A DNA stretch of 64,000 nt. It comes from Vogesella sp. LIG4. Its GTDB lineage: Bacteria > Pseudomonadota > Gammaproteobacteria > Burkholderiales > Chromobacteriaceae. The stretch covers positions 1,912,554 to 1,976,553 of the forward strand of contig NZ_LT607802.1 in NCBI RefSeq assembly GCF_900090205.1, given 5' to 3'. The notes under the pieces are model-generated. The model saw only the letters and a list, made by a program, of their open reading frames with translations. It was not told where the DNA came from and did no database searches. A program made the translations under genes and the position numbers. This document shows positions 1-8,316 of this stretch, piece by piece (positions within the stretch are counted from its first letter, which is position 1; each line of letters starts with the position of its first letter).

Positions 1-13
1 TCGTGAGGCTTGA
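1..13 (+). rRNA. rrl: 23S rRNA, extreme 3' end (partial)
   Basis: The first bases (CGTGAGGCTTGAC) match the conserved last bases of bacterial 23S rRNA, where E. coli ends with CCGTGAGGCTTAACC. The gene begins before the window. The exact 3' end is placed from memory of the family and may be off by a few bases. A spacer of about 128 bp to the 5S gene follows, with no tRNA in it. Confidence 0.75.
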
Positions 14-141
14 CTCTATCATTTGAGGTGCTTTGCGCAAGCGAAGTGACAACAAATAGGGTGTGTGCGAGATACAAGATTCTACCGGCCAAGCTAAAGA
101 AAGACAGCTTGGTAAGGCTTCGACAGTTTGATGACAGTTTA

Positions 142-257
142 TGTCTGGTGGCCATAGCGAGGTGGTCCCACGCCTTCCCATTCCGAACAGGACCGTGAAA
201 CGCCTCAGCGCCGATGATAGTGCGGATACCCGTGTGAAAGTAGGACACCGCCAGACT
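142..257 (+). rRNA. rrf: 5S ribosomal RNA
   Basis: The block starts TGTCTGGTGGCCATAGCG and contains the conserved GGTGGTCCCACG, CCCATTCCGAACAG and GTAGG segments. The 5' end GTCTGGTGGC pairs with the 3' GCCAGAC to close helix I. Length is about 116 nt, normal for the family. It is the last gene of an rRNA operon and is followed directly by a strong terminator. Confidence 0.95.
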
Positions 258-266
258 CCCCCACAG

Positions 267-299
267 AAAGCCCAGCTTGAGAAATCAAGCTGGGCTTTG
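267..299 (+). terminator. rRNA operon terminator
   Basis: Rho-independent hairpin: arms AAAGCCCAGCTTGA and TCAAGCTGGGCTTT with a GAAA loop, about 10 bp after the 5S 3' end. The T-run is short because the 3' arm itself ends in TTT. Confidence 0.85.
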
Positions 300-373
300 T
301 GCTTTGCGGCGTGGGGCCAGCTCCACCGCACCGCCCGCACTCCCAGCCTGACGACACCACCCCCGCGACCCTT

Positions 374-391
374 GCGGCCAACGTTGGCCGC
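374..391. repeat. Inverted pair of the TTGGCCGC word
   Basis: The 18-bp perfect palindrome GCGGCCAACGTTGGCCGC lies between the rRNA terminator and the FKBP gene terminator. It is two head-to-head copies of the 8-bp core that recurs through the window. In Neisseria, DNA uptake sequences are often paired this way near gene ends. Confidence 0.6.
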
Positions 392-408
392 GGACTCGCA
401 TCAATCAA

Positions 409-433
409 ACAAAAAGCCCGCGTATGCGGGCTT
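409..433 (-). terminator. Terminator of the FKBP isomerase gene
   Basis: Read on the minus strand, the hairpin AAAGCCCGC-ATAC-GCGGGCTTT is followed by TTTGTTTG. It lies 25 bp downstream of the FKBP stop codon. Confidence 0.75.
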
Positions 434-458
434 TGTCGTTTCGATCGGGTAGAACCCG

Positions 459-800
459 TCAATCGTCGCGGGTCAGCACTTCCAGCAGTTCGATCTCGAA
501 TATCAGGTTGCTGCCCGGCTTGATGTGGGCGCCGATCTGGCGATCGCCGTAGGCGAGGTGGGCCGGCACGTACAGTTTGCGCTTGCCGCCTACCTGCATG
601 CCCATCATGCCGATATCCCAGCCCTTGATCACTCGCCCGGTGCCGATTACGCACTGGAACGCCTTGCCGCGGTCGTGGGAGGAGTCGAACTTGCTGCCGT
701 CTTCCAGGTAGCCGGTGTAGTGGGTGGTGATCAGCGCGCCCTTGACCACGGCCTTGCCGTCGCCTGGCACGATGTCTTCGATTTGCAGTTCGCTAGTCAT
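459..800 (-). CDS. FKBP-type peptidyl-prolyl cis-trans isomerase
   Basis: A 113-residue single-domain FKBP with no signal peptide, so probably cytoplasmic. FKBPs speed cis-trans isomerisation of X-Pro bonds during folding. Family signatures are visible: VHYTG-like 'THYTGYLEDGSKFDSS' near residues 26-41, 'GTGRVIKGWDIGMMGMQVGGKR' near 53-74, and 'LAYGDRQIG' with 'NLIFEIELLEV' at the C terminus. The length fits the minimal FkpB/FKBP12-like form. It is transcribed in the same direction as metE, but a terminator lies between them, so it is probably an independent unit. The specific subfamily is not resolved. Confidence 0.93.
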   Translation of the reverse strand: MTSELQIEDIVPGDGKAVVKGALITTHYTGYLEDGSKFDSSHDRGKAFQCVIGTGRVIKGWDIGMMGMQVGGKRKLYVPAHLAYGDRQIGAHIKPGSNLIFEIELLEVLTRDD

Positions 801-856
801 GAAATGGGTCCTGGCGGTGAGTTGCTTGCCGCGGATTCTACCGCGCGAATGGGCAT

Positions 857-890
857 GCGAAAACGCCCGCTGCGAGGCAGGCGGGCGTTT
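857..890 (-). terminator. metE terminator
   Basis: Perfect 10-bp arms AAACGCCCGC / GCGGGCGTTT with a 10-nt loop. On the minus strand the hairpin is followed by TTTTCGC. It lies just after the metE stop codon. Confidence 0.75.
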
Positions 891-908
891 GGCTTGTCAG
901 CGGGAGGA

Positions 909-3188
909 TCAGACGCTGGTGGTGAGTTGCTGCCGTAGGCGCTTGGTAACGTTGACCATGGTTTGCAGCGCGGTTTCCACCTCCGGCCAGCCGCGGGTTT
1001 TCAGGCCGCAGTCCGGGTTCACCCACAGGCGGCGGGCCGGGATCACGTCCAGCGCCTTGGCCAGCAGTTTTTCCAGCTCGTTTTCGCCGGGGAGGCGCGG
1101 GCTGTGGATGTCGTACACGCCGGGGCCGATCTCGTTCGGGTAGTGGAAGCTGCCGAAGTCGCGCAGCAGTTCCATGTCGGAACGCGAGGTTTCGATGGTG
1201 ATCACGTCGGCATCCAGCGCGGCGATGGCCGGCAGAATGTCGCCGAACGCTGAGTAGCACATATGGGTGTGGATCTGGGTGCTGTCATCCACGCCGGCGC
1301 AGGACAGGCGGAAGGCTTCGCCGGCCCAGGCGAGGTAGGCGTCCCGGTCGCCACGCTTCAGCGGCAGCCCCTCGCGCACCGCCGGCTCGTCGATCTGGAT
1401 CACCTTGATGCCGGCGTTTTCCAGATCCAGTACTTCGTCGTTGATGGCCAGCGCAATCTGGCGGCATACCTCGCTGCGCGGCAGGTCGTTGCGCACGAAG
1501 CTCCATTGCAGAATGGTCACCGGGCCGGTGAGCATTCCTTTTACCGGGCGGCTGGTGAGGCTTTGCGCGTACACGGCCCAGTGGACGGTCATCGGCTGCG
1601 GGCGCGCCACATCGCCGTAGATGACGGGTGGCTTCACGCAGCGGCTGCCATAACTTTGCACCCAGCCGTATTCGGTGAAGGCGAAGCCGTCCAGCTGCTC
1701 GCCGAAATATTCCACCATGTCGTTGCGCTCGGCTTCGCCGTGCACCAGCACGTCGATATCCAGTGCCTCCTGCTTGCGGATCACCAGTTCGATTTCCGCC
1801 TTCATTGCCGTTTCATAGTTGGCCGCATCGATTTCACCTCGTTTGAAGGCGGCGCGTGCGGCGCGGATGTCCGCGGTCTGCGGGAAGGAGCCGATGGTGG
1901 TGGTGGGCAGCAGCGGCAGCTTGAGCCAGCTGGCCTGTGCCGCGGCGCGCACCGAGTAGGGGCTGGCGCGGCGATCGCTGTGCGGCGGCAGGCTGGCCAG
2001 GCGGCTGGCCACGGCGGCGCGGTGGATGCGCGGGTTGCTGCGACGCTGCTCGCGGGCGAAGTTGCTGGCGGTCAGTTCGTTGTCGATGCTGGCGCGCCCC
2101 TGCATCAGGCCGCGTTTGAGCAGTTTCAGTTCGTTGACCTTCTGTACCGCGAAGGCCAGCCAGCTTTTCAGGTCCACATCCAGTTTGATCTCCTGCGCCA
2201 GATCGAACGGGCTGTGCAGCAGCGAGCAGCTGGGCGCCAGCCACAGCTGCTCGCCCAGCCGGGCGCGTAGCGCTTCGGCTTGCTGCAGTACGGCTTCGAG
2301 ATCCGCCCGCCAGATATTGCGGCCGTCGATCAGGCCGGCGGACAGCACCTTGTCTTGCGGCCAACCCTGCAGGAAGGCGGCCAGCTGCTGCGGTGCGCGC
2401 ACCAGGTCCAGGTGCAGGCCGGCCACCGGCAGCGCCTTCAGCAGCGCGGCATGCGCGGAAACATCGCCGAAGTAGGTGGCCAGCAGCAGCTTGAGCGGGC
2501 TTTGCGCCAGCTGGCGGTAGCTGTCGGCTAGTGCGTCCAACCAGGCTTGCGGCAGATCCAGGCTCAGGATCGGCTCATCGATCTGCACCCACTGCACTCC
2601 GGCGGTGTGCAGCGCGGCCAGCAGTTGTTGATAAGTGGCCAGCAGCGCCGGCAGCAGCGCTAGGCGGTCGAAGCCGGTCTGCTTGGCCTTGCCCTGCCAC
2701 AGCAGGGTCAGCGGGCCCAGCAGCACCGGCTTGGCCTGGATGCCCAGCGCCCGTGCCTCGGCTATCTGGGCCAGCAGCGGGGCGGGGTTGGCCGCAAAGG
2801 TGGTGTCGGCATGCCATTCCGGCACCAGGTAGTGGTAGTTGGTATCGAACCACTTGGTCATTTCCAGCGCGTGCTGTTGCTGGTTGCCGCGTGCCAGCTG
2901 GAAGTACTGCGCACTGCTCAACGTGGCGGCGTCAAAGCCGAAGCGGCGCGGAATGGCACCCACCAGCAGCTGCGCGTCCAGCACCTGGTCGTACAGCGAG
3001 AAGTCGCCTACCGGGCTGATGTCGAGGCCGGCGCCTTTTTGCAGCAGCCAGTGCTTCTGGCGCAGCTCGCGTGCACCAGCCTGCAGCGCAGCGTCATCGA
3101 TTTTGTTGTTCCAGAATTTCTCGACCAGGAATTTCAATTCGCGCCTGGCGCCGATGCGGGGAAAACCCAAAAGGTGAATGTGGCTCAT
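909..3188 (-). CDS. metE: Cobalamin-independent methionine synthase
   Basis: A 759-residue 5-methyltetrahydropteroyltriglutamate-homocysteine methyltransferase. It performs the last step of methionine synthesis without vitamin B12, in the cytoplasm. Both halves of the two-barrel fold are present. The catalytic zinc ligands are at His642, Cys644, Glu666 and Cys727 (motifs [25 protein letters not shown]), within one residue of the E. coli positions. The N terminus ([19 protein letters not shown]) is typical, which supports the start. It is divergent from metR with about 98 bp between, the classic arrangement, so activation by MetR plus homocysteine is likely. Confidence 0.98.
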   Translation of the reverse strand: MSHIHLLGFPRIGARRELKFLVEKFWNNKIDDAALQAGARELRQKHWLLQKGAGLDISPVGDFSLYDQVLDAQLLVGAIPRRFGFDAATLSSAQYFQLARGNQQQHALEMTKWFDTNYHYLVPEWHADTTFAANPAPLLAQIAEARALGIQAKPVLLGPLTLLWQGKAKQTGFDRLALLPALLATYQQLLAALHTAGVQWVQIDEPILSLDLPQAWLDALADSYRQLAQSPLKLLLATYFGDVSAHAALLKALPVAGLHLDLVRAPQQLAAFLQGWPQDKVLSAGLIDGRNIWRADLEAVLQQAEALRARLGEQLWLAPSCSLLHSPFDLAQEIKLDVDLKSWLAFAVQKVNELKLLKRGLMQGRASIDNELTASNFAREQRRSNPRIHRAAVASRLASLPPHSDRRASPYSVRAAAQASWLKLPLLPTTTIGSFPQTADIRAARAAFKRGEIDAANYETAMKAEIELVIRKQEALDIDVLVHGEAERNDMVEYFGEQLDGFAFTEYGWVQSYGSRCVKPPVIYGDVARPQPMTVHWAVYAQSLTSRPVKGMLTGPVTILQWSFVRNDLPRSEVCRQIALAINDEVLDLENAGIKVIQIDEPAVREGLPLKRGDRDAYLAWAGEAFRLSCAGVDDSTQIHTHMCYSAFGDILPAIAALDADVITIETSRSDMELLRDFGSFHYPNEIGPGVYDIHSPRLPGENELEKLLAKALDVIPARRLWVNPDCGLKTRGWPEVETALQTMVNVTKRLRQQLTTSV

Positions 3189-3243
3189 GTGGAATGCCTT
3201 GTTTGATTAATGTTGTGCATCCAGCATGCGATACTTAAAATCA

Positions 3244-3256
3244 TGAGGCAATTTCA
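3244..3256. promoter_or_regulatory. Candidate MetR operator
   Basis: TGAGGCAATTTCA matches 7 of the 8 defined bases of the MetR consensus TGAA-N5-TTCA. It sits in the metE-metR divergent gap, where MetR normally binds. Confidence 0.55.
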
Positions 3257-3274
3257 TTATTTTATGATTCAACA

Positions 3275-3287
3275 TGAGGATGATTCA
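3275..3287. promoter_or_regulatory. Second MetR-like site overlapping the metR start
   Basis: TGAGGATGATTCA again fits TGA(A/g)-N5-TTCA with one mismatch. It ends on the A of the metR ATG, so binding there could give autorepression. It also contains the GAGGA that could serve as the metR ribosome-binding site. Confidence 0.4.
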
Positions 3288-4216
3288 TGTCGCAAACCTT
3301 GCTGGAGCTGCGCCATCTGAAAACCCTGCTGGCGCTGGCGGAAACCGGCAGCGTGTCGCAGGCGGCCAAGCGGGTGTTTCTTACCCAGTCGGCGCTGTCT
3401 CATCAGCTGAAGGCGCTGGAGGAGCACTATGGGCTGGCGCTGTTCGAGCGCAAGACGCAGCCGCTGCGCTTCACCCCGGCCGGCGAGCGCCTGCTGACGC
3501 TGGCGCGTGAGGTGGCGGCGCGCATTGCCGCGGCGGAGCGCGACATTGTGCGCTTGCGCGAGGGCGAGGCCGGTGAGTTGCGCATCGCAGTGGAGTGCCA
3601 TACCTGTTTCGACTGGCTGATGCCGGCGATGGACGCCTTCCGCCGCCACTGGCCAGAGGTGGAGCTGGACATCGTCTCCGGCTTCCACGCCGACCCGGTG
3701 GGGCTGCTGCTGACGCGGCGCGCCGATCTGGCGATTACCTCGGAGGCGGAGCCGCTGGATGGCGTGAGCTATCAGCCGTTGTTCGCCTACGAGATGGTAC
3801 TGATCATGGCCAATGACCACCCGCTGGCCGGCAAACCGGTGTGGCAGGCCGAGGATTTCGCTAGCGAAACGCTGATCCAGTATCCGGTGCCGGATACGAT
3901 GCTGGAGCTGATGCGCAAGGTGCTGAAGCCGGCGGGGGTGAACCCGGCGCGGCGCAGTTCGGAGCTGACCATCGCCATCATCCAGCTGGTGGCCAGCCGG
4001 CGCGGCGTGGCGGCGCTGCCGTACTGGGCGGTGCAGCCCTACCTGGAGCGCGGCTACGTGCGCAGCGCGCGTATCGGCGAGGCCGGGCTGCAGAGCGAGC
4101 TGTATGCCGCGCTACGCAGCGACGATGCGGCGCTGGGGTATATGCAGGATTTTCTGCGCACCGTGGGTGAGCAGAGCTTTGCCAACTTGCCGGGCCTGAG
4201 TGTGCTGGCCGGTTGA
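3287..4216 (+). CDS. metR: LysR-family regulator of methionine genes
   Basis: A 309-residue LysR-type transcription factor. The N-terminal winged helix-turn-helix covers about residues 8-65 (LRHLKTLLALAETGSVSQAA, TQSALSHQLKALE). The rest is the effector-binding domain. Segments such as 'LFERKTQPLRFTPAGE', 'IAVECHTCFDWLMPA', 'LIQYPV' and 'ASRRGVAALPYW' align well with E. coli MetR, including the ECH-C region of the homocysteine-sensing domain. It is divergent from metE, its expected main target. The ATG follows GAGGA. Confidence 0.95.
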   Translation: MSQTLLELRHLKTLLALAETGSVSQAAKRVFLTQSALSHQLKALEEHYGLALFERKTQPLRFTPAGERLLTLAREVAARIAAAERDIVRLREGEAGELRIAVECHTCFDWLMPAMDAFRRHWPEVELDIVSGFHADPVGLLLTRRADLAITSEAEPLDGVSYQPLFAYEMVLIMANDHPLAGKPVWQAEDFASETLIQYPVPDTMLELMRKVLKPAGVNPARRSSELTIAIIQLVASRRGVAALPYWAVQPYLERGYVRSARIGEAGLQSELYAALRSDDAALGYMQDFLRTVGEQSFANLPGLSVLAG

Positions 4217-4223
4217 GCACTTG

Positions 4224-4318
4224 CGATCTGCTCGGCGATACGGCGTTGCATCCGACCTGGTGATGCGCATCGACTGCACGTCAATTCCGCACCCTCACGC
4301 TGTCGCCTTGTCTCGCGA
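4224..4318. repeat. Dispersed intergenic repeat, copy A
   Basis: About 95 bp in the convergent gap between metR and the GNAT gene. It is a diverged copy of the sequence at 8188-8288. Shared blocks include CGATCTGCT, CGGCGATAC-GCGTTG, GACTGCA-GTCAA-TCCGC and CGCCTTGTCTC. Both copies sit immediately downstream of a minus-strand stop codon and face the same way. Confidence 0.65.
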
Positions 4319-4325
4319 GGTTTTT

Positions 4326-4841
4326 TTAACCGAGCTGTTTGTAGAAGTAGCGCGTTGCGTGCAGCTGGCCGTCCGGGCTGGCGGCGTAGTGCGGGATGTC
4401 GCCGGCCGGTAGCCAGCCCAGCCGCGGGTAGAGGCTGGCCGCCACCGATTCGCTGTCGGTGTCCAGCACCAGCAGCGTGCGGCCAACGTTGCGCGCGGCC
4501 TGTTCCGCCGCCTGCATCAGGCGGCCGGCAATGCCGCGGCCGCGATGTGCGCTGTGCACCAGCAGCTTCTGGATTTCGCCACGGTGGCGGCCGTTGGCCT
4601 TGCCGCACAGCGACAGCTGTACGCTGCCGACGATCTGGCCGTCGTACAGCGCCACCCAGCAGCGCAGGCTGTCCAGATGCAGCTCGCGCGCCAGCTGCTG
4701 CCAGTAGCGGCTGGCTTCCTTGCCGGACAGTGGCGCGAGGAAGCCCACCGAGGCGCCGCCGTGCACGCAGTCCCGCAGCAGTGCCACCAGCTGTGCCAGC
4801 TGGTCGGCGTCGATCTGCTGCAGTTCCAGGATGCGCATCAT
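4326..4841 (-). CDS. GNAT-family N-acetyltransferase
   Basis: A 171-residue single-domain GCN5-related acetyltransferase. The acetyl-CoA binding motif A is visible as 'IQKLLVHSAHRGRGIAGRLMQAAE' around residues 92-115 (core R-G-x-G-I-A/G). The 'ASLYPRLGWLPAGDIPHYA' segment of motif B follows. The substrate cannot be told. The start MMRILELQQ overlaps the ntrC stop by 4 bp (ATGA), so it is probably translationally coupled as the last gene of a glnA/ntr-side transcript. A longer upstream open frame exists but runs inside ntrC and is rejected. Confidence 0.88.
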   Translation of the reverse strand: MMRILELQQIDADQLAQLVALLRDCVHGGASVGFLAPLSGKEASRYWQQLARELHLDSLRCWVALYDGQIVGSVQLSLCGKANGRHRGEIQKLLVHSAHRGRGIAGRLMQAAEQAARNVGRTLLVLDTDSESVAASLYPRLGWLPAGDIPHYAASPDGQLHATRYFYKQLG

Positions 4842-6307
4842 TCCGCTCCGTGCTCCAGGCCCAGTTCCTGGATCTTGCGGGTGAGAGTGTTGCGGCCCCA
4901 GCCCAGGAGCTGTGCCGCTTCCACCTTGCGCCCGCCGGTGTGGGCCAGGCCGCTCTTGATGCAGGTGCTTTCGAAGCGCGCGGTGAGGTCGTCGATGATG
5001 CCGGTTTCGCCGGCGGCCAGGCGCTGGCTGACTTCGAGCGCCAGCAGCTGCATCCAGTCGCCTGCCGGCAGGCTGGCCGGTGTTGCCAGCGGCAGCGGGC
5101 TGCCACCCAGCGCTGCGGCCAGGGTCGGGCTGTCGGTAACCGGGCTGGCGGCGTCGCTGCGGAATTCCGGCGGCAGGTCGGAGACTTCCACCGTCTGCCC
5201 CGGCGCCATCACCGTGATCCACTGGCATAGGTTTTCCAGCTGCCGCACGTTGCCGGGGAAGGGGTAGTGGCGCACCAGCTCCATCGAGGCGTCGGTCAGG
5301 CGTTTGGGCTCCACGCCAAGGTTGGCCGCACTGCGCGCTAGGAAGTGACGGGTGAGCAGGGGAATGTCCTCGCTGCGCTCGCGCAGCGGCGGCAGGCGCA
5401 GGCGGATCACGTTCAGGCGGTGGTACAGGTCCTCGCGGAATTTGCCCTGTTTGACGTGTTCCTCCAGGTTCTGGTGGGTGGCGGCGATCACGCGCACATT
5501 GGCCTTGATCGGGGTGTGGCCGCCCACGCGGTAGAAATGGCCGTCGGACAGCACGCGCAGCAGGCGGGTCTGCAGCTCGGTAGGCATGTCGCCGATTTCA
5601 TCGAGGAACAGCGTGCCGCCCTCGGCCTCTTCGAAGCGGCCGCGGCGGGTGCCCAGCGCGCCGGTGAAGGCGCCTTTTTCGTGGCCGAACAGCTCCGATT
5701 CCAGCAGATCCTTGGGAATGGCGGCGGTGTTCAGCGCGATGAAGGGTTTGCCGGCGCGCACCGAATGGCGGTGCAGCGCCTCGGCCACCCGCTCCTTGCC
5801 GGAGCCGGATTCGCCGGTAATCAGCACGGTGACGCTGGATTGGCTAAGGCGGCCGATGGCGCGGAACACATCCTGCATCGCCGGCGCCTGGCCCAGCAGG
5901 GTGGGCATGTCCACCGCCGCTTCGTCGCCGTTGTCGGCGCTGCGGCTTTCCGCCAGCGCGCGCTCGATCAGTGCCACTGCCTGATCCACGTCGAACGGCT
6001 TGGGCAGGTACTCGAAGGCGCCGCCCTGGAACGCCGCTACCGCAGAATCGAGATCGGAATGCGCGGTCATCACGATCACCGGCAGATCCGGGTGCTCCTG
6101 CTTGACCTTGGCGAGGAATTTCAGCCCGTCGGTGCCCGGCATGCGGATGTCGCTGATGATGACGCTGGGGGTGATGTCATACAGCGCGTTCAGCGCGTCG
6201 TCGGCGGTGGGGAAGCTGGTATAGGCAATGCCGCTGCGCGCCAGGGACTTTTCCAGTACCCAGCGGATGGCTTTGTCGTCGTCGATGATCCAGACAGTTT
6301 GCGTCAT
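4838..6307 (-). CDS. ntrC: Nitrogen regulation response regulator NtrC
   Basis: A 489-residue sigma54-dependent activator with three domains. An N-terminal receiver carries acidic pocket DDD at 9-11, phospho-acceptor Asp53 in SDIRMPG, and a T-A-H and K-P switch. A central AAA+ domain has Walker A GESGSGKE, the sigma54-contact GAFTGA loop, and Walker B 'GGTLFLDEIGDM'. A C-terminal Fis-type helix-turn-helix reads GGRKVEAAQLLGWGRNTL. Phosphorylated by NtrB, it drives sigma54 promoters such as that of glnA under nitrogen limitation. It lies 15 bp after ntrB in the same direction. Confidence 0.97.
   Translation of the reverse strand: MTQTVWIIDDDKAIRWVLEKSLARSGIAYTSFPTADDALNALYDITPSVIISDIRMPGTDGLKFLAKVKQEHPDLPVIVMTAHSDLDSAVAAFQGGAFEYLPKPFDVDQAVALIERALAESRSADNGDEAAVDMPTLLGQAPAMQDVFRAIGRLSQSSVTVLITGESGSGKERVAEALHRHSVRAGKPFIALNTAAIPKDLLESELFGHEKGAFTGALGTRRGRFEEAEGGTLFLDEIGDMPTELQTRLLRVLSDGHFYRVGGHTPIKANVRVIAATHQNLEEHVKQGKFREDLYHRLNVIRLRLPPLRERSEDIPLLTRHFLARSAANLGVEPKRLTDASMELVRHYPFPGNVRQLENLCQWITVMAPGQTVEVSDLPPEFRSDAASPVTDSPTLAAALGGSPLPLATPASLPAGDWMQLLALEVSQRLAAGETGIIDDLTARFESTCIKSGLAHTGGRKVEAAQLLGWGRNTLTRKIQELGLEHGAE
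5318..5330 (-). repeat. Perfect copy of the 13-bp dispersed word
   Basis: AAGGTTGGCCGCA on the plus strand, inside ntrC (minus strand). One of nine perfect 13-bp copies in the window. Confidence 0.6.
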
Positions 6308-6322
6308 GCGTTTGCCTTTGGT

Positions 6323-7375
6323 TTATTGATCCGGGCCGAACGGCAGCAGCACGGTGAAGCAGGTGTTGCCGGGGCGGGAGTCGAATTCGATGGTGCCGCC
6401 GTGCTGGTGCACGAAGGTCTGTGCCAGGGTCAGCCCCAGGCCGGTGCCCTCGGCGCGTCCGGTGATCAGCGGGTAGAACACGTGTTCGCGGATTTCCTCC
6501 GGAATGCCGGGGCCGTTATCGATGATTTGCAATTTCAGTGCCAGGTTATGTCGCTTGCGTGCCAGCGTGACCTGGCGCGCCACCCGGCTGCGCAGAATGA
6601 TCTCGCCATGGCCCTTCATCGCCTGCACCGCGTTCTTGCCGATGTTCAGCACCACCTGGATCAGCTGTTCCTTGTCTGCGGCCAACAGTGGCAGGCTGAT
6701 GTCGTAGTCGCGGCGGATGTCCAGCCCTTGCGGGTACTCGGCCAGCAGGATGCTGCGCACCCGCTCCAGCACTTCGTGGATGTTCACGTCGCTGGCCACG
6801 TGGCGGCGGTGCGGTGCCAGCAGGCGATCCACCAGGTGCTGCAGGCGCAGCGCCTCCTCGCGGATCACGCCGGTGTATTCCAGCAGCTCCGGGCGGTCGG
6901 CAATTTCGTGTTCCAGCAGCTGCGCTGCGCCGCGGATGCCGCCCAGCGGGTTCTTGATTTCATGCGCCAGATTGCGGATCAGCTCGCGGTTGGCCTGCAG
7001 CTGCAGCAGGTGGCGCTCTTCGTTGACGATGCGCAGCTGCTGGTCGATGGGGCGGATTTCCAGCAGTGCCAGCCGCGGCGGGCTGTCGATGGGGGTGACG
7101 GTGAGGCCGACGTGGATGGGCTCGCCGCTTTCGGTCTGCAGTTCCAGGTCGTGTTCGATGAAGCTGCCGGCATGATCCAGCGCCATCTGCACCGCATTGC
7201 GCAGTGCCTTGTTGTTGTGGAAGCGTTCGTACAGCGTGAGCTTCTTCAGCTCCTTGTGACTGATGCCCAGCAGGTTTTCGCACGCCGGGTTGGCGTAATA
7301 CAGCTGGCCGCCGCGCTCGACGATCAGCACCGGCGTGTCGAGCAGTTCCAGCCCGGAATAGGGATGTGTTGTCAT
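6323..7375 (-). CDS. ntrB: Nitrogen regulation sensor histidine kinase NtrB
   Basis: A 350-residue soluble two-component kinase/phosphatase with no membrane segments. An N-terminal PAS domain (about residues 10-115) is followed by HisKA with phospho-accepting His138 in 'NLAHEIKNPLGG'. A C-terminal HATPase domain carries the N, G1 (DNGPGIP) and G2 (GTGLGLTL) boxes. It phosphorylates NtrC when nitrogen is scarce and dephosphorylates it together with PII when nitrogen is ample. It lies upstream of ntrC and downstream of the DUF4124 gene. A 112-bp inverted-repeat element interrupts the gap upstream. Confidence 0.97.
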   Translation of the reverse strand: MTTHPYSGLELLDTPVLIVERGGQLYYANPACENLLGISHKELKKLTLYERFHNNKALRNAVQMALDHAGSFIEHDLELQTESGEPIHVGLTVTPIDSPPRLALLEIRPIDQQLRIVNEERHLLQLQANRELIRNLAHEIKNPLGGIRGAAQLLEHEIADRPELLEYTGVIREEALRLQHLVDRLLAPHRRHVASDVNIHEVLERVRSILLAEYPQGLDIRRDYDISLPLLAADKEQLIQVVLNIGKNAVQAMKGHGEIILRSRVARQVTLARKRHNLALKLQIIDNGPGIPEEIREHVFYPLITGRAEGTGLGLTLAQTFVHQHGGTIEFDSRPGNTCFTVLLPFGPDQ

Positions 7376-7411
7376 GTGACAGATGCCCGATGTTGGTGTG
7401 ACAGGCTGTTA

Positions 7412-7523
7412 GAGCCGCTAACAAAACCCCTGATCCTGCGTGGCGCCTCCTTGCGGTACGACTGGTACTGTCTGCGTCGGCGCGCCTTGGCTCAGGTTCA
7501 CTGCGAGGTTTTGTTAGCGGCTC
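7412..7523. mobile_element. MITE-like element with 17-bp terminal inverted repeats
   Basis: Perfect 17-bp arms GAGCCGCTAACAAAACC (7412-7428) and GGTTTTGTTAGCGGCTC (7507-7523) enclose 78 bp with no coding capacity. The flanks read TTA on the left and CTA on the right, close to the short TA-type target sites of some IS5-family elements. The compact size and perfect ends suggest a non-autonomous miniature transposable element. A plain stem-loop regulator is the alternative. Confidence 0.5.
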
Positions 7524-7597
7524 CTAGCAAGAAGCAAGCCTGCCCACGGGCTGCCGCAAAACGGTGCGACGGCCTTATGTGCACTATTTTAGTGCAT

Positions 7598-8038
7598 CTA
7601 GCCGCCGAGTTCCTTGTTCAGTGCGTCAATATTGCGCTCGCGGTCGGTGACTTCGTCCCTGAAGCGTTGCAGCTGCTCCGGCCTGGTGCCGGTTTTCTGC
7701 TGCGCATCCTGCAAGGCGGTGCGCGCCTGGGCCAACGCCTTGCGCTCATTGGCCAGTTCGTTCTCCAGGATGCGGCGGCGGCCCACGTCGCGCTGTTTCT
7801 GGGTGCCCGGGTCGATGGCCGGAATGCCGGCATTGTCGGAGGAGGTGCCGGCGCTGGCGTTTTTCTTGCGCGGACGGCTGCTGCTGCCGTTGGGCGACAG
7901 CATCAGTACCTTGGCGCCGGGGCGCGGCACGTTGGTGAAGGTGACGTGCCCGTCCGCATCGACGTACTTGTAGATGGTGTCGGCGGCAGCGGGGCCGCAC
8001 AGTGCGGCCAACAGCAGGGCGGAAAGAAGACGTGGCAT
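7598..8038 (-). CDS. DUF4124 domain periplasmic protein
   Basis: A 146-residue protein of unknown function. A signal peptide (MPRLLSALLLAALCGPAAA) is followed by a DUF4124 segment 'DTIYKYVDADGHVTFTNVPRPGAKV', a small beta domain common in beta- and gammaproteobacteria. The C-terminal half is charged and probably coiled coil (about residues 85-146). The start is set at the methionine opening the signal peptide; an in-frame ATG 57 bp upstream adds a sequence that fits poorly. It sits between glnA and ntrB, a position conserved in related genomes, but no role in nitrogen control is known to me. Confidence 0.85.
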   Translation of the reverse strand: MPRLLSALLLAALCGPAAADTIYKYVDADGHVTFTNVPRPGAKVLMLSPNGSSSRPRKKNASAGTSSDNAGIPAIDPGTQKQRDVGRRRILENELANERKALAQARTALQDAQQKTGTRPEQLQRFRDEVTDRERNIDALNKELGG

Positions 8039-8113
8039 GAGCGGCAAACGGATAGGTTCTGCTGCGATGATAGTCAATCGGCCGTGCGGCGTCATGTTGG
8101 CCGCAGCGGCATG

Positions 8114-8142
8114 AAAAAACCCGCACCGTTGCCGGTGCGGGT
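8114..8142 (-). terminator. glnA terminator
   Basis: Read on the minus strand: ACCCGCACCG, a 4-nt loop, CGGTGCGGGT, then a run of six T. It lies about 175 bp beyond the glnA stop, after the dispersed repeat, so that repeat would be in the glnA 3' UTR. Confidence 0.8.
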
Positions 8143-8187
8143 CTGATCAAGCTGCAAAGCGGGGTCGAGTCGCTTGGCATCGGTTCA

Positions 8188-8288
8188 CGATCTGCTGCGC
8201 GTCGGCGATACCGCGTTGAAACCGGCTTCGGAATGCTCATTGACTGCATGTCAACTCCGCTTCCTCAGCCGTTTTCGCCTTGTCTCAC
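8188..8288. repeat. Dispersed intergenic repeat, copy B
   Basis: About 100 bp downstream of the glnA stop codon, matching copy A at 4224-4318. It contains the dyad TTGACTGCATGTCAA (8240-8254). It has no credible ORF. Within the glnA transcript it would form part of the 3' UTR before the terminator. Confidence 0.65.
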
Positions 8289-8316
8289 CTTTGCTCGCTG
8301 GATCGTGAGTACGCTT

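Noticed and set aside
14..141. A tRNA in the 23S-5S spacer
   Set aside because: No cloverleaf or T-loop GGTTCGAATCC-like sequence is present.
3189..3286. A cobalamin or SAM riboswitch before metE
   Set aside because: The gap is only 98 bp, shows no B12-box or SAM-type core, and is explained by MetR sites and promoters.
5345..8146. A 933-codon open frame on the plus strand across ntrC, ntrB and the DUF4124 gene
   Set aside because: It lies opposite clear ntrBC genes and its product has no recognisable domain or usual composition.
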